Origin: an uncultured Flavobacteriaceae bacterium
GTDB lineage: Bacteria; Bacteroidota; Bacteroidia; Flavobacteriales; Flavobacteriaceae
Assembly (NCBI GenBank): GCA_937944485.1
Contig: CALDYU010000005.1
Location: 62,001-126,000, forward strand
Direction of reading: 5' to 3'
DNA length: 64,000 bases
Positions 17,762-26,316 of the stretch are shown in pieces. Position 1 is the first letter of the stretch. Each line of letters begins with the position of its first letter. The notes beneath the pieces are model-generated. The model saw only the letters and a program-made list of their open reading frames with translations. It did no database searches and was not told the origin of the DNA. The position numbers were made by a program, and so were the translations under genes.

Positions 17762-18496
17762 ATGCAATTGAATCGCAACCATTTATCGTTTTTAATTACC
17801 TTTTTTTCTTTAGGGATTATTGTGCTGGGTTTATACAATCTGCATCTCGGGAAGGAAAGCAATTCTGAAGATGAATATATTGTTGAAATGATGCTTGCAG
17901 AGGAGGATATTGAAGAACTTCTGAAAGAAAAAGAACAGTTAGAAGATTTGGCAAAAGCCGAGCCTATAAAAAGCCACACCGCATTCAATGAAACTGCAAG
18001 ACCTACCTACGGAGACCCTGAACCCTTGCAAACCTTAGAAGAAATTATGGCAGAACAAGCCATAGAGGGAGATGGAGGACCTACAGATACGCTGTTAGAT
18101 GGGGAATATGCTTCGCGGGTAAAAGAACTAGCTAAAAAAAGAGAAGAAGCCAAAAAGAAATTAGGTGAAAAAGAAGCTGAAAAAAAAGAATTCACCAACA
18201 ACCTCGCGAAGCGACAAACTTCGGTTTCTTATTCTTTGGTAGATCGAAATAATTATAAATTGCCCCCTCCGATTTATACCTGTATTGAAGGTGGAAAAGT
18301 AGTAATCAACATCAAAGTTGACGCTTTAGGCAATGTGATTGATGCTTTTTTTAATGAAAAAAGTTCTGGCACTTCAAATGGATGCCTTGTCGACAATGCC
18401 ATTACCTATGCTTATAAAGCGAAATTTAGCGGCAATTCGGCTAAACCATCTCAAAAGGGGACTATTACCTATTTATTTCAAGGGAAGGCTCGCTAA
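17762..18496 (+). CDS. TonB-like protein, energy-transducer type (tentative)
   Basis: A 244-residue protein with one N-terminal transmembrane anchor (about 8-27), then an acidic and lysine-rich, probably coiled-coil region (about 40-160, with runs of Glu and Lys), and a C-terminal ~80-residue domain with the pattern of TonB C-termini (IEGGKVVINIKVDALGNVIDA, then YAYKAKFSG and KGTITYLFQ). That layout resembles TonB or TolA. The central part lacks the usual Pro-rich spacer. It follows truB by 70 bases. Its last 24 bases overlap the convergent thioredoxin-like gene. Confidence 0.7.
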   Translation: MQLNRNHLSFLITFFSLGIIVLGLYNLHLGKESNSEDEYIVEMMLAEEDIEELLKEKEQLEDLAKAEPIKSHTAFNETARPTYGDPEPLQTLEEIMAEQAIEGDGGPTDTLLDGEYASRVKELAKKREEAKKKLGEKEAEKKEFTNNLAKRQTSVSYSLVDRNNYKLPPPIYTCIEGGKVVINIKVDALGNVIDAFFNEKSSGTSNGCLVDNAITYAYKAKFSGNSAKPSQKGTITYLFQGKAR

Positions 18497-19099
18497 CAAA
18501 TCCTCAAGTACACTTTGCCCTTTGTCTTTATTATACCAAACTTGAAGGTCTTGTTTGAATTCGGCCGTAAGCTTTCCATGTTCAGCTTTGTAGTCTTCTA
18601 CCAATTTTGTAGCTGCTTTTGAACGCGGACCCCAATCTCCGATGACTTCACTTGTTACATCATTAATGGCAATTAACTTGGGAATAGACATTCCGCCATT
18701 GGTCAAAAATCGATTCATCAAATCAACATGCGCATCACGAAGAATAATCTTCAAAGAGATATTCGGATTCAATTCTGAAATTTTATGCATCACCGGAAGC
18801 GATGGTGATGCATCACCACACCAACTTTCAGTAAGCACCAACCAAGTAATTTTTGTATCTAAACTTAAAATTTGTTCTTGTGCTTCTGTGCTAAACTTCA
18901 AAGTTTTATCCCAACGCTTCATACGACGGTCATTCAATTGCGTATAGTTGGTCAGGGCCTCCGTTTGTTCTGGCCCGGTTGATTTTCCTTCATCAGCCAA
19001 CTTTTTTACTAAAGCAATATATTCATTATATGACATTGCCTTCAAAAGGCTTTCTTCAATAAGTACATTTGTAGTTTTATTTCCTGTTTTATTTTCCAT
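18473..19099 (-). CDS. thioredoxin family protein with WCGD in place of CxxC
   Basis: A 208-residue cytoplasmic protein (no signal peptide) with a thioredoxin-like fold: strand TWLVLTESWCGDASPSLPVM (about 84-103), the partner strand SLKIILRD, and the cis-Pro loop GGMSIPKLIAI. The active site has a single cysteine (WCGD), so classical dithiol exchange is not possible; this form is typical of the thioredoxin-like family PF14595. A redox or bacillithiol-like role is speculative. The 3' end overlaps the TonB-like gene by 24 bases. Confidence 0.85.
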   Translation of the reverse strand: MENKTGNKTTNVLIEESLLKAMSYNEYIALVKKLADEGKSTGPEQTEALTNYTQLNDRRMKRWDKTLKFSTEAQEQILSLDTKITWLVLTESWCGDASPSLPVMHKISELNPNISLKIILRDAHVDLMNRFLTNGGMSIPKLIAINDVTSEVIGDWGPRSKAATKLVEDYKAEHGKLTAEFKQDLQVWYNKDKGQSVLEDLLASLPLK

Positions 19100-19218
19100 A
19101 ATTCCAATTCCGAATTTAAAAATTTGATACCATAATAACGTAGTTTCAAAATTTTTAAGATAAGTTCTATTAGTTGCTAATTCTTTATTAAACTTACATA
19201 TCTTTAAATAATTATACT

Positions 19219-19782
19219 ATGGAAAAACACAAATGTGGTTGGTGTCTAGGTGATGATTTATATGAATCATATCACGATTTAGAATGGGGTGTACCCGTAA
19301 AAGATGATGATACCATTTTTGAGTTTTTGATTTTAGAGACTTTTCAAGCGGGTTTAAGTTGGATTACCATTCTTAAAAAGCGTGAAAATTTCCGAAAAGC
19401 CTTTGACCATTTTGATTATAAGAAAATTGCCAAATACGATCAGAAAAAAATAGATTCCCTTCTTCAAGATTCCGGAATTATACGCAATAAATTAAAGGTA
19501 AATGCAACGGTAAGTAATGCCATTGCATTTATGGCGGTACAGAAAGAATTTGGAAGTTTTAGCAACTATATCTGGGCATTCGTAGATGGCAAACCCATCA
19601 TAAATAAAATTAAAAACTATAAAGATGCCCCAGCCAATACGTCAGTATCTGATGCTTTAAGTAAAGATTTGAAAAAACGCGGATTCAAATTTGTAGGAAG
19701 CACAGTGGTTTATGCTCACATGCAAGCCACAGGCATGGTGAATGACCATGAGGTCAATTGCTTTCGATATCATGAAGTATAG
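19219..19782 (+). CDS. tag: DNA-3-methyladenine glycosylase I
   Basis: Base-excision repair enzyme that removes 3-methyladenine from alkylated DNA. The 187 residues match Tag throughout: KCGWCL at the N-terminus, HDLEWGVPVKDD, LETFQAGLSWITILKKRENFR and the VGSTVVYAHMQATGMVNDH end. The zinc-binding set is visible as Cys6 and His19 plus His177 and Cys181 (HEVNC). Single gene, convergent with aat. Confidence 0.96.
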   Translation: MEKHKCGWCLGDDLYESYHDLEWGVPVKDDDTIFEFLILETFQAGLSWITILKKRENFRKAFDHFDYKKIAKYDQKKIDSLLQDSGIIRNKLKVNATVSNAIAFMAVQKEFGSFSNYIWAFVDGKPIINKIKNYKDAPANTSVSDALSKDLKKRGFKFVGSTVVYAHMQATGMVNDHEVNCFRYHEV

Positions 19783-19790
19783 TCTATCAC

Positions 19791-20456
19791 TTAGTTTTTC
19801 TTATGTAAGACTTCGATAAAAGCCGCTCTTGAAATTTCTTCTGCGCCTAAACTTTCTAAATGTTGGGTATGTAATTGACAATCTATGAGTCCGTCTTTTT
19901 TTTGAAAATCTTGGGCAAGTTTTATAAAAGCATATTTTGAAGCATTACTAACGGCGCTAAACATACTTTCTCCGCAAAAAACATGTCCTAAATTTATTCC
20001 ATATAAACCTCCAACCAAAATATCATTTTCCCATACTTCATACGATTGTGCAAAATTTAAGTGGTGTAATTTTATATAGGCCTTTTTCATTTCTTTTGTA
20101 ATCCAAGTGCCTTCTTGACTCACCCTTTTAACCGAAGCACAACGTTCAATAACTTCTTCAAAGCATTTATTTTTTGTCAGGCGAAACTGATTGCTCTGAA
20201 TGACTTTCTTCATACTTTTAGAAATTTTTATTTTATCCGGAAATAAAACCATTCTAGGGTTCGGACTCCACCATAAAATCATTGCGTCTTCATTAAACCA
20301 AGGGAAAATTCCGTTTTGATACGCCAATAACAATCGTTCAGGAGATAAATCTCCTCCGATTGCCAATAAGCCCTCTGCATTTGCATGCGCTACAGGCGGG
20401 AACTCAAGTCTTTCCGTGACGAAGTATAAAGGTTTATGATGTGAGTCTTTTTGCAT
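19791..20456 (-). CDS. aat: leucyl/phenylalanyl-tRNA--protein transferase
   Basis: Adds Leu or Phe from aminoacyl-tRNA to proteins with N-terminal Lys or Arg, marking them for ClpAP under the N-end rule. The 221 residues show FPPVAHANAEGLLAIGGDLSPERLLLAYQNGIFPWF, WWSPNPRMVLFP, the AQSYEVWENDILVGGLYGINLG segment and SKYAFIKLAQ. It follows the AtoE-like transporter by 28 bases on the same strand and may be its distal operon partner. Confidence 0.96.
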   Translation of the reverse strand: MQKDSHHKPLYFVTERLEFPPVAHANAEGLLAIGGDLSPERLLLAYQNGIFPWFNEDAMILWWSPNPRMVLFPDKIKISKSMKKVIQSNQFRLTKNKCFEEVIERCASVKRVSQEGTWITKEMKKAYIKLHHLNFAQSYEVWENDILVGGLYGINLGHVFCGESMFSAVSNASKYAFIKLAQDFQKKDGLIDCQLHTQHLESLGAEEISRAAFIEVLHKKN

Positions 20457-20484
20457 TGTTCTTTAATTTAGAAATAAAAAACTA

Positions 20485-21861
20485 TTAAAAAACAAACAAC
20501 CCTAAGATATAAATAAGACTCCCCACAAGCATAAATAGAAGGGTATACGGCAGTATTTCTTTTGCCTTTAGTTTGGTAATGCCTAATAAAGGTAATGCCC
20601 AAAAAGGTTGTAGCATATTGGTTATTTGATCTCCGTAGGCCATCGCCATTACCGCTTTGTTTAAGGGCACATTTAATTTCATCGCTGATTCTAAAATCAT
20701 AGGGCCTTGAACAGCCCATTGCCCACCACCACTCGGCACAAAAATATTCACCAGGCCTGCGCTAAAAAATGTAAAAATAGGTAAGGTACTCGCATTAGAT
20801 ATTGAAACAAAAAAATTAGAAATTCCGTTAATCATCCCACTATTCGCCATAATTCCCATAATACCAAAATACAAGGGAAATTGAATTAATATTCCTGCTG
20901 TATCACCTATTGCTTCTTCAACCGCAGACAAAAAACGGCGAATACTGCCATGCATAATTAAAGCTAAACCTAGCATAAATAAATTCAACATATTCGGAAC
21001 GATATTCAATGATTGCAATAAAGGACTGTATTGCAAGGCAAAAACACATAATATTAAAATACCAAAGCCTATGGCCAACCAAGGAGATCGATCAAGGCGT
21101 TCCGCACCAAAAGCCTTTTCCCCTTTTTCAAGATTAAAACTAAAGCTAGAAAGTTTCACTTCTGTACTTTTGGTTTTCTTTCCCAAGCGATAAGCCAAAA
21201 ACGATATCGCGAAAAGAATAGCAGAAAAGATGATCAGGTTACTGCTACTTAAAATCGTTTGAGCAGTAGGTATCGTACTGGGCAGCGTTTCTACTGCTGA
21301 GATAGAAAGTACATCATTCATAAGGCTACGAAGATGCCCTGCTTCTGAAACTTTTAACGGCGCGGATCCACTTATTCCTCCATGCCAAACCATTAAACCT
21401 ACATAACCACAAGCACCAATTAAAGGGTAGTTTATTGGTATTTCATTTTTTTGAGCATATTCCCCTACTTTACGCGCTAGAATAGCACCAAAAACTAGTC
21501 CTAAGCCCCAATTAAAAAAGGAAACCAACATTGTCGGTAATGCTACCAAAACAGCAGCATTTGCAGAATTTTTTACAAACTGAGTGAGTCTAAAAATTAA
21601 TTTTTCTATGGGTTTACTCAGCACCAACACATGGCCAAGCACCAAAATAAGCATCATTTGATAAGCAAAAACTAAAAGTCCGCTATTCCATATACCATCT
21701 TCCCAGTAAGATAAAATGTTGAATAAATGATTTGTATCGGTGGAGTTTTCAGTAAAGACTAATGCTATAACTATCGTGAATAAAGTTAGAAGTACGGCTA
21801 AGGTAAAGGGCGATGGTAAAAAATTTCGAAAAGCATTCTCAATAGCCCGCGTAATGTTCAT
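20485..21861 (-). CDS. AtoE-type short-chain fatty acid transporter
   Basis: Polytopic inner-membrane transporter of 458 residues and roughly 11-12 helices, matching the short-chain fatty acid (AtoE) family. Telling segments are the N-terminal NITRAIENAFRNFLPSPFTLAVLLT, FFNWGLGLVFGAILARKV, the VWHGGISGSAPLK loop and the C-terminal NIFVPSGGGQWAVQGP. The likely substrate is acetoacetate or butyrate-like acids. No ato enzyme genes are nearby, so physiological role is not fixed. Confidence 0.88.
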   Translation of the reverse strand: MNITRAIENAFRNFLPSPFTLAVLLTLFTIVIALVFTENSTDTNHLFNILSYWEDGIWNSGLLVFAYQMMLILVLGHVLVLSKPIEKLIFRLTQFVKNSANAAVLVALPTMLVSFFNWGLGLVFGAILARKVGEYAQKNEIPINYPLIGACGYVGLMVWHGGISGSAPLKVSEAGHLRSLMNDVLSISAVETLPSTIPTAQTILSSSNLIIFSAILFAISFLAYRLGKKTKSTEVKLSSFSFNLEKGEKAFGAERLDRSPWLAIGFGILILCVFALQYSPLLQSLNIVPNMLNLFMLGLALIMHGSIRRFLSAVEEAIGDTAGILIQFPLYFGIMGIMANSGMINGISNFFVSISNASTLPIFTFFSAGLVNIFVPSGGGQWAVQGPMILESAMKLNVPLNKAVMAMAYGDQITNMLQPFWALPLLGITKLKAKEILPYTLLFMLVGSLIYILGLFVF

Positions 21862-21897
21862 AATGTTAAATTAAATGATCTTATGAAAAATAAAAAA

Positions 21898-21933
21898 ACC
21901 TATTTGTGTTTCAAAGTTAAAACTCAAATAGGT
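21898..21933 (-). terminator. terminator after the DUF3127 gene
   Basis: ACCTATTTG (21898-21906) pairs perfectly with CAAATAGGT (21925-21933). On the minus strand the stem is followed by GGTTTTTTTATTTTTC, a good U-tract. A further small stem TTTCCG/CGGAAA lies at 21946-21963 just after the stop codon. Confidence 0.8.
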
Positions 21934-21970
21934 AAATCTATAAAGTTTCCGCCGCGACGGAAATAGACCC

Positions 21971-22348
21971 TTAAAACGGAAGATCGTCGTGATCTGCTTC
22001 ATTTAAGTTATCAGCAGGCACAAAAGCTTCTGCCGGGGGAACCGGCGGAATATTTTCTGTAGGTGCTGCCGCTTGCAAGCTTTCAATTCTCCATCCTTGA
22101 ATGGAGTTAAAATATTTGACCTCTCCCTGTGGGTTTGTCCATTCTCGTCCTCTTAAATTGATACTAACTTTTACATCTTGCCCAACGGTATAATTATTTA
22201 ACAACTCAGATTTATCTTGCACAAACTCAATCATTATATGCTGTGGGTATTGCTCATCAGTAGTTATTACGAGTTCTCTTTTTCTAAAACCGTTATTACC
22301 GAAGGTTTGCGTTTCTCCGACTAACTTTACTTTTCCTTGTACTTCCAT
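21971..22348 (-). CDS. DUF3127 protein with SSB-like acidic tip
   Basis: A 125-residue protein of the Bacteroidetes DUF3127 family. An N-terminal OB-fold-like beta region (EVQGKVKLVGETQTFG, RKRELVITTDEQYPQHIMIEFV) is followed by a Pro/Ala-rich linker from about 95 and the terminal residues DHDDLPF. That ending is nearly identical to the protein-recruiting tip of SSB, including the SSB of this window (EDDLPF). A single-strand DNA or replication-associated role is inferred from this. It is monocistronic with its own terminator. Confidence 0.9.
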   Translation of the reverse strand: MEVQGKVKLVGETQTFGNNGFRKRELVITTDEQYPQHIMIEFVQDKSELLNNYTVGQDVKVSINLRGREWTNPQGEVKYFNSIQGWRIESLQAAAPTENIPPVPPAEAFVPADNLNEADHDDLPF

Positions 22349-22457
22349 GACTATGAATTATATGTTGACTAAAAACTATTTATAAGTTTTTAAAAATAGC
22401 CTTATTCCCAGTATTCACCTAACAAAACGAAAACAAGTTATTAAAGATTATTAGGTG

Positions 22458-23135
22458 CTATATTTTGTAGTACAATTTAACGCCAAGTGTTGGTGTAAAA
22501 CCTATGCGCACACCCTCTCTTTGATAAGGAGCTACAATGGGGCTCTCTTGAAATAGATCACTATTGGTCGTCGGATTAAGAACATTGGAATATTGTTTGT
22601 TGGCAATTCGAAAACCTAAACCACCGTAAAAATTAAATCCGAAGTGCTTTCCCGTATTAACAAAAACACCATATTTTAAATGTAACCCGTATTTCCTGCG
22701 AGAAAAATCGGCACGATCAAAATATAGAATCTCGTTGTTTTCGAGCGTATAATTTCCATTTTCAAAAACATGATTTTGACTAATATAAAATAGCTCTAAA
22801 GAAAAGTATTGAAGTGTTCTATGTTTCGGATTCAAAATATAGTGTATTTCGGGCCGAACTTCCCAAAGCCTATATTCTCGACCTGTATTTGTTTGATACG
22901 AAAAAAATTGTGATAGGCCTTCATAGCCATAACCGATCTCTAACCCTAGCTTCCAATTCGGAGCTAGGTGTTGCACATAGCCCACTCTAAATCGAGGTGC
23001 GAAAGGATCGATGGTTGGAAAAATGCTTCCCGTTACATAGGAATCTTTTTTTTCAGTGGAAATAGTTTCCTTCTCTTGCCCATTCAAATTAAGACAAATT
23101 AGTAGCAGTAAATAGAGGAGTTTATTGAACTTCAT
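22458..23135 (-). CDS. putative outer-membrane beta-barrel protein
   Basis: A 225-residue exported protein of unknown function. A signal peptide (KLLYLLLLICLNLNGQ) is followed by alternating beta-strands rich in aromatic residues (FRVGYVQHLAPNWKLGLEIGYGYEG, HFGFNFYGGLGFRIANKQY) and a C-terminal strand LGVKLYYKI ending in hydrophobic/aromatic residues, typical of a small outer-membrane barrel. Divergent from the histidine kinase gene across a 195-bp gap. Confidence 0.65.
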   Translation of the reverse strand: MKFNKLLYLLLLICLNLNGQEKETISTEKKDSYVTGSIFPTIDPFAPRFRVGYVQHLAPNWKLGLEIGYGYEGLSQFFSYQTNTGREYRLWEVRPEIHYILNPKHRTLQYFSLELFYISQNHVFENGNYTLENNEILYFDRADFSRRKYGLHLKYGVFVNTGKHFGFNFYGGLGFRIANKQYSNVLNPTTNSDLFQESPIVAPYQREGVRIGFTPTLGVKLYYKI

Positions 23136-23303
23136 GGTAACATATTTAAAAGTAAGGTTCCTTTAGATTAACATTTAAGGCTTCGAAATACCCTACTATT
23201 CTCATAATAGTTTTATAAAACAAGCTTCTTCATAAAAATAGCAGCTCCTTACAGTTTCTGGTATTCTGGCATGAATAGAAAGCAGCTTGTATTTGGAATT
23301 CTA

Positions 23304-23311
23304 TATCTTTG
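23304..23311 (+). promoter_or_regulatory. candidate -7 box of the histidine kinase gene
   Basis: TATCTTTG matches TAnnTTTG, 19 bases before the ATG at 23331. A TTG stands further upstream but with shorter than ideal spacing. Confidence 0.4.
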
Positions 23312-23330
23312 AAATTCAAGGCCACCACGA

Positions 23331-24482
23331 ATGCAGTTTAATCCCAAAAACAAGACTACGAATATTTTTTTAATGGTTGCCGCTTTTATTATTGTTAGCC
23401 TTATTCTATGGAACACCAATAGCTTCTTTAAAACATTTAAAGAAGAAGAGCGTAATAAAATGGAGATTTGGGCGACTGCTCATGCCGCACTATTACAAGC
23501 CTCTTTAGATGATGACCCTGGTGAATTACCCTTAAAAGTGTTTCAAAAAAACACCTCTACGCCAATGATTTTGGTAAACAAAGATGGTTCTGTAAAAACT
23601 AATAATATTCCCCTTGAAAAAGCAAAAGATTCCGTTTACATAAAAAATCAAATTCTAAAATTTAAAAAAGAAAATACCCCTATTGCTATTGATCAACAAG
23701 GAGAGCTACTCGCTACTTTGTACTACGGAAATTCAGAAGTCTTGAATAAATTAGCTTATTATCCGATTGCACTCTTACTGATCATATGTCTTTTTGGGGC
23801 TGTTATTTTCTTCTTTTTCAAAACGAATAAGGCTGCAGAACAAAATAAACTTTGGGCAGGCATGGCTAAAGAAACTGCACATCAAATTGGTACGCCTTTA
23901 TCTTCGTTATTAGGTTGGAATGAATTGCTAAAATCAGAAAATATTAGTCCGGATATCACAGTTGAAATTGAAAAAGACATTTCAAGATTAGAAACTATTA
24001 CTGAACGATTTTCTAAAATAGGTTCGTTACCTAAATTAGAAGAATACGACATCGTTAAAGAGACCAAAGAAGCTTATGAATATCTTAAACTAAGAAGCTC
24101 AAAGTTGATACACTTTTCGTTTGATGCTAAAATCGATCATGCCTCCGTTATGTTAAATTCCTCATTGTATCATTGGACGATAGAGAATTTAGTTAAAAAC
24201 GGAATTGATGCTATGAAAGGACGCGGAAGTATTGGTGTTGAGGTAAGTTCAAATGGTCATATAATTACGGTTTTAGTGTCAGATACTGGTCATGGCATTG
24301 CTAAAAGCGATTATAATAATATCTTTAATCCAGGTTTTACCTCTAAAAAGAGAGGTTGGGGCCTCGGACTTTCACTGGTAAAAAGAATTGTGGAAGAATA
24401 CCATAAGGGTAAAATTAAAGTGCTTTCTTCAAGTAAAGAAGGTACCATTATGCAAATTTCATTTAAAGTTAATCCCCTTTAG
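23331..24482 (+). CDS. membrane sensor histidine kinase (orphan)
   Basis: Two-component sensor, 383 residues. Helix 1 (about 12-28) and helix 2 (about 144-163) frame a periplasmic sensing domain of ~115 residues. Then come the H-box ETAHQIGTPLSSLLGW (phospho-acceptor His184), the N-box ENLVKNGIDAMKG, G1 DTGHGIA and G2 GWGLGLSLVKRIV. No HAMP domain is evident and no response regulator lies nearby, so the partner and signal are unknown. It is followed after 3 bases by a zinc-ribbon membrane protein gene, surely the same operon. Confidence 0.93.
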   Translation: MQFNPKNKTTNIFLMVAAFIIVSLILWNTNSFFKTFKEEERNKMEIWATAHAALLQASLDDDPGELPLKVFQKNTSTPMILVNKDGSVKTNNIPLEKAKDSVYIKNQILKFKKENTPIAIDQQGELLATLYYGNSEVLNKLAYYPIALLLIICLFGAVIFFFFKTNKAAEQNKLWAGMAKETAHQIGTPLSSLLGWNELLKSENISPDITVEIEKDISRLETITERFSKIGSLPKLEEYDIVKETKEAYEYLKLRSSKLIHFSFDAKIDHASVMLNSSLYHWTIENLVKNGIDAMKGRGSIGVEVSSNGHIITVLVSDTGHGIAKSDYNNIFNPGFTSKKRGWGLGLSLVKRIVEEYHKGKIKVLSSSKEGTIMQISFKVNPL

Positions 24483-24485
24483 AAG

Positions 24486-24839
24486 ATGGCTACAGAGAAA
24501 TTAGTGGTTTTACAAGAAACTGATTTGACTAATAATTGTACAGAATGCTTTAATCAAGAGCTAAGGCTAACCTTCTATCAGAAGCACCGCTTGAATCAGT
24601 TTTTTCACAAAATTACAAATGAAGTGACACACGGAATTCGATGTAAAAAATGTGGCTCTCATATTTACCCCTCAAAATGGACGGACGATATTGAGCGTAT
24701 TTTTACCTATTATGAAAAAATGGTTCAGCCTGAAAAAGCAAAAATCACCTATTCGTTATGGTTTTATTTGCTTTTATTGGGCATGATTTTAGCTGGGGTC
24801 TTGATCTACTTGTACCTTGAAGGAATTATTGCATTTTAG
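24486..24839 (+). CDS. zinc-ribbon-like membrane protein downstream of the kinase
   Basis: A 117-residue protein of unknown function. Two CxxC pairs (CTEC about 18-21 and CKKC about 53-56) could bind one zinc, and a single C-terminal transmembrane helix (about 90-111) anchors it. It starts 3 bases after the histidine kinase stop, so it may be an accessory of that sensor. Its last 14 bases overlap the convergent HIT gene. Confidence 0.78.
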   Translation: MATEKLVVLQETDLTNNCTECFNQELRLTFYQKHRLNQFFHKITNEVTHGIRCKKCGSHIYPSKWTDDIERIFTYYEKMVQPEKAKITYSLWFYLLLLGMILAGVLIYLYLEGIIAF

Positions 24840-25218
24840 TCCGAATTTGTAAAGCCGTTTTTTCGAAATCTTCTTTACTCAAATTTACCTTATGCTGAAA
24901 GGTGACATCGGCCATGGATGTTAAAGGAATTAAATGGACATGCGCATGCGGAACTTCTAAACCAATTACCGAGATAGCGACTCTTTTACATGGTATTGCA
25001 GCTTCTATTGCCAAAGCCACTTTTCTAGAAAAAGCCATCAAACCCAAGTAGGTTTCCTCATCTAAATCGGTGATTTTATCAACTTCTTTTTTTGGAATAC
25101 ACAACGTATGGCCTACAACATTGGGATTGATATCTAAAAAGGCAAAAAAGTGTTCGTCTTCCGCTACTTTGTAACAAGGAATTTCTTTGTTTATAATTTG
25201 CGTAAAAATGGAGGGCAT
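24826..25218 (-). CDS. HIT family protein
   Basis: Histidine-triad nucleotide hydrolase, 130 residues, acting on dinucleotide or AMP-linked substrates in the cytoplasm. Visible are the N-terminal IFTQIINKEIPCYKV, the FLDINPNVVGHTLCIPKKE stretch and the catalytic triad HAHVHLIPL (about 93-101). It follows greA on the same strand by 44 bases, an order common in flavobacteria. Precise substrate unknown. Confidence 0.93.
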   Translation of the reverse strand: MPSIFTQIINKEIPCYKVAEDEHFFAFLDINPNVVGHTLCIPKKEVDKITDLDEETYLGLMAFSRKVALAIEAAIPCKRVAISVIGLEVPHAHVHLIPLTSMADVTFQHKVNLSKEDFEKTALQIRTKMQ

Positions 25219-25262
25219 ACGTTCTAAAAATTTGTTGAAACAAAATATAACCGAGTCCGTTA

Positions 25263-25739
25263 CTATTCTCTCGTAATTTCTAAAATATCAAACTTAATGG
25301 TTCCGTTCGGTACAGTAATCTCTGCTACATCACCTACTTCTTTACCCAACAAACCTTTACCTATTGGAGAGTTTACTGAAATTTTACCTGTTTTTAAATC
25401 TGCCTCGCTTTCAGCTACCAGTGTATATTTCATTTCCATACCATTGTTCTGGTTTTTTAACTTTACAGTAGATAGCACTAGAACCTTAGAAGTGTCTAGT
25501 TGCGATTCATCAATTAAACGAGCGTTAGCTACAGTTTCTTCAAGTTTAGAAATACGCATTTCTAAAAGCCCTTGTGCTTCTTTTGCAGCATCATATTCAG
25601 CGTTTTCAGACAAATCACCTTTGTCTCTAGCCTCGGCAATTGCTTGCGAAGCTTTAGGTCGTTCAACATCACGAAGTTGATTTAATTCTTCTTTTAGTTT
25701 TTTTAACCCTTCTGCGGTATAATAAGATACGTTACCCAT
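25263..25739 (-). CDS. greA: transcription elongation factor GreA
   Basis: Rescues backtracked RNA polymerase by stimulating transcript cleavage. The 158 residues fit GreA: an N-terminal coiled coil with the acidic tip (ARDKGDLSENAEYDAAKE, about 40-57) and a C-terminal FKBP-like domain (SPIGKGLLGKEVGDVAEI). The downstream HIT gene is probably co-transcribed. Divergent from the lipoprotein gene at 25875. Confidence 0.97.
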   Translation of the reverse strand: MGNVSYYTAEGLKKLKEELNQLRDVERPKASQAIAEARDKGDLSENAEYDAAKEAQGLLEMRISKLEETVANARLIDESQLDTSKVLVLSTVKLKNQNNGMEMKYTLVAESEADLKTGKISVNSPIGKGLLGKEVGDVAEITVPNGTIKFDILEITRE

Positions 25740-25874
25740 AACTTAAGCGTTTAATAAATAGGAAAATCCTCTAAACTAAATCGTGCTTGCACGTTTATTA
25801 GCGAGGATTTAAGACAAATATACATTTTTTTTGTTCAATTTTGCAGCAACTTTAACACGAATACCGATACAAAT

Positions 25875-26315
25875 ATGAAACGAATTTGGGGCTTACTTAT
25901 TCTTGTTTTAATACTTTCTTGTGATAAAGAACGTACGAATCGAAATCCGTTTTTACAAGAGATTCTGTTTCGGTTTGATCTTGATTTAAATCTACCGCTT
26001 TATAGCCCATTAACGAATTCTGGAAGCTCTATTTACATTAGTAATGCACAAGTAGGCACCCGTGGTGCCTTTGTTACCAATACCGGTTTTAATGTATTTC
26101 GAGTATTTGAAGCAAGTTGCCCTAATCACGCGCCTAATGAATGTTCTACCATGTCTCTCGATGGCATCGTTGCCACCTGTTCATGTGAAGATTTAGAATA
26201 TAGTACCATTACAGGGCAATTATTAAATAACCCCAATGACGGCACCCGCTACTTTGATATGTTAGAATATCGAGCCTCTTTTAATGGTTCTAATGTCGTC
26301 GTCATTTCGAATTAA
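25875..26315 (+). CDS. lipoprotein with degenerate Rieske-like domain
   Basis: A 146-residue predicted lipoprotein: the signal peptide ends in the lipobox LILSC (Cys16). The mature part follows the Rieske layout: a strand FNVFRVFEASCPNH, then TCSCEDLEYSTITGQLLNNP and a final EYRASFNGSNVVVI. The canonical [2Fe-2S] ligands CxH and CxxH would be Cys82/Asn84 and Cys102/Glu105, so both histidines are replaced. A working Rieske cluster is therefore unlikely. Five cysteines remain in the mature domain region (82, 90, 102, 104 plus lipid Cys16). Role unknown. Confidence 0.75.
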   Translation: MKRIWGLLILVLILSCDKERTNRNPFLQEILFRFDLDLNLPLYSPLTNSGSSIYISNAQVGTRGAFVTNTGFNVFRVFEASCPNHAPNECSTMSLDGIVATCSCEDLEYSTITGQLLNNPNDGTRYFDMLEYRASFNGSNVVVISN

Positions 26316-26316
26316 A

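Noticed and set aside
20468-20719. Minus frame of 83 residues inside the transporter end
   Set aside because: It is a shifted frame of the AtoE-type gene; the transporter frame continues with clear membrane helices.
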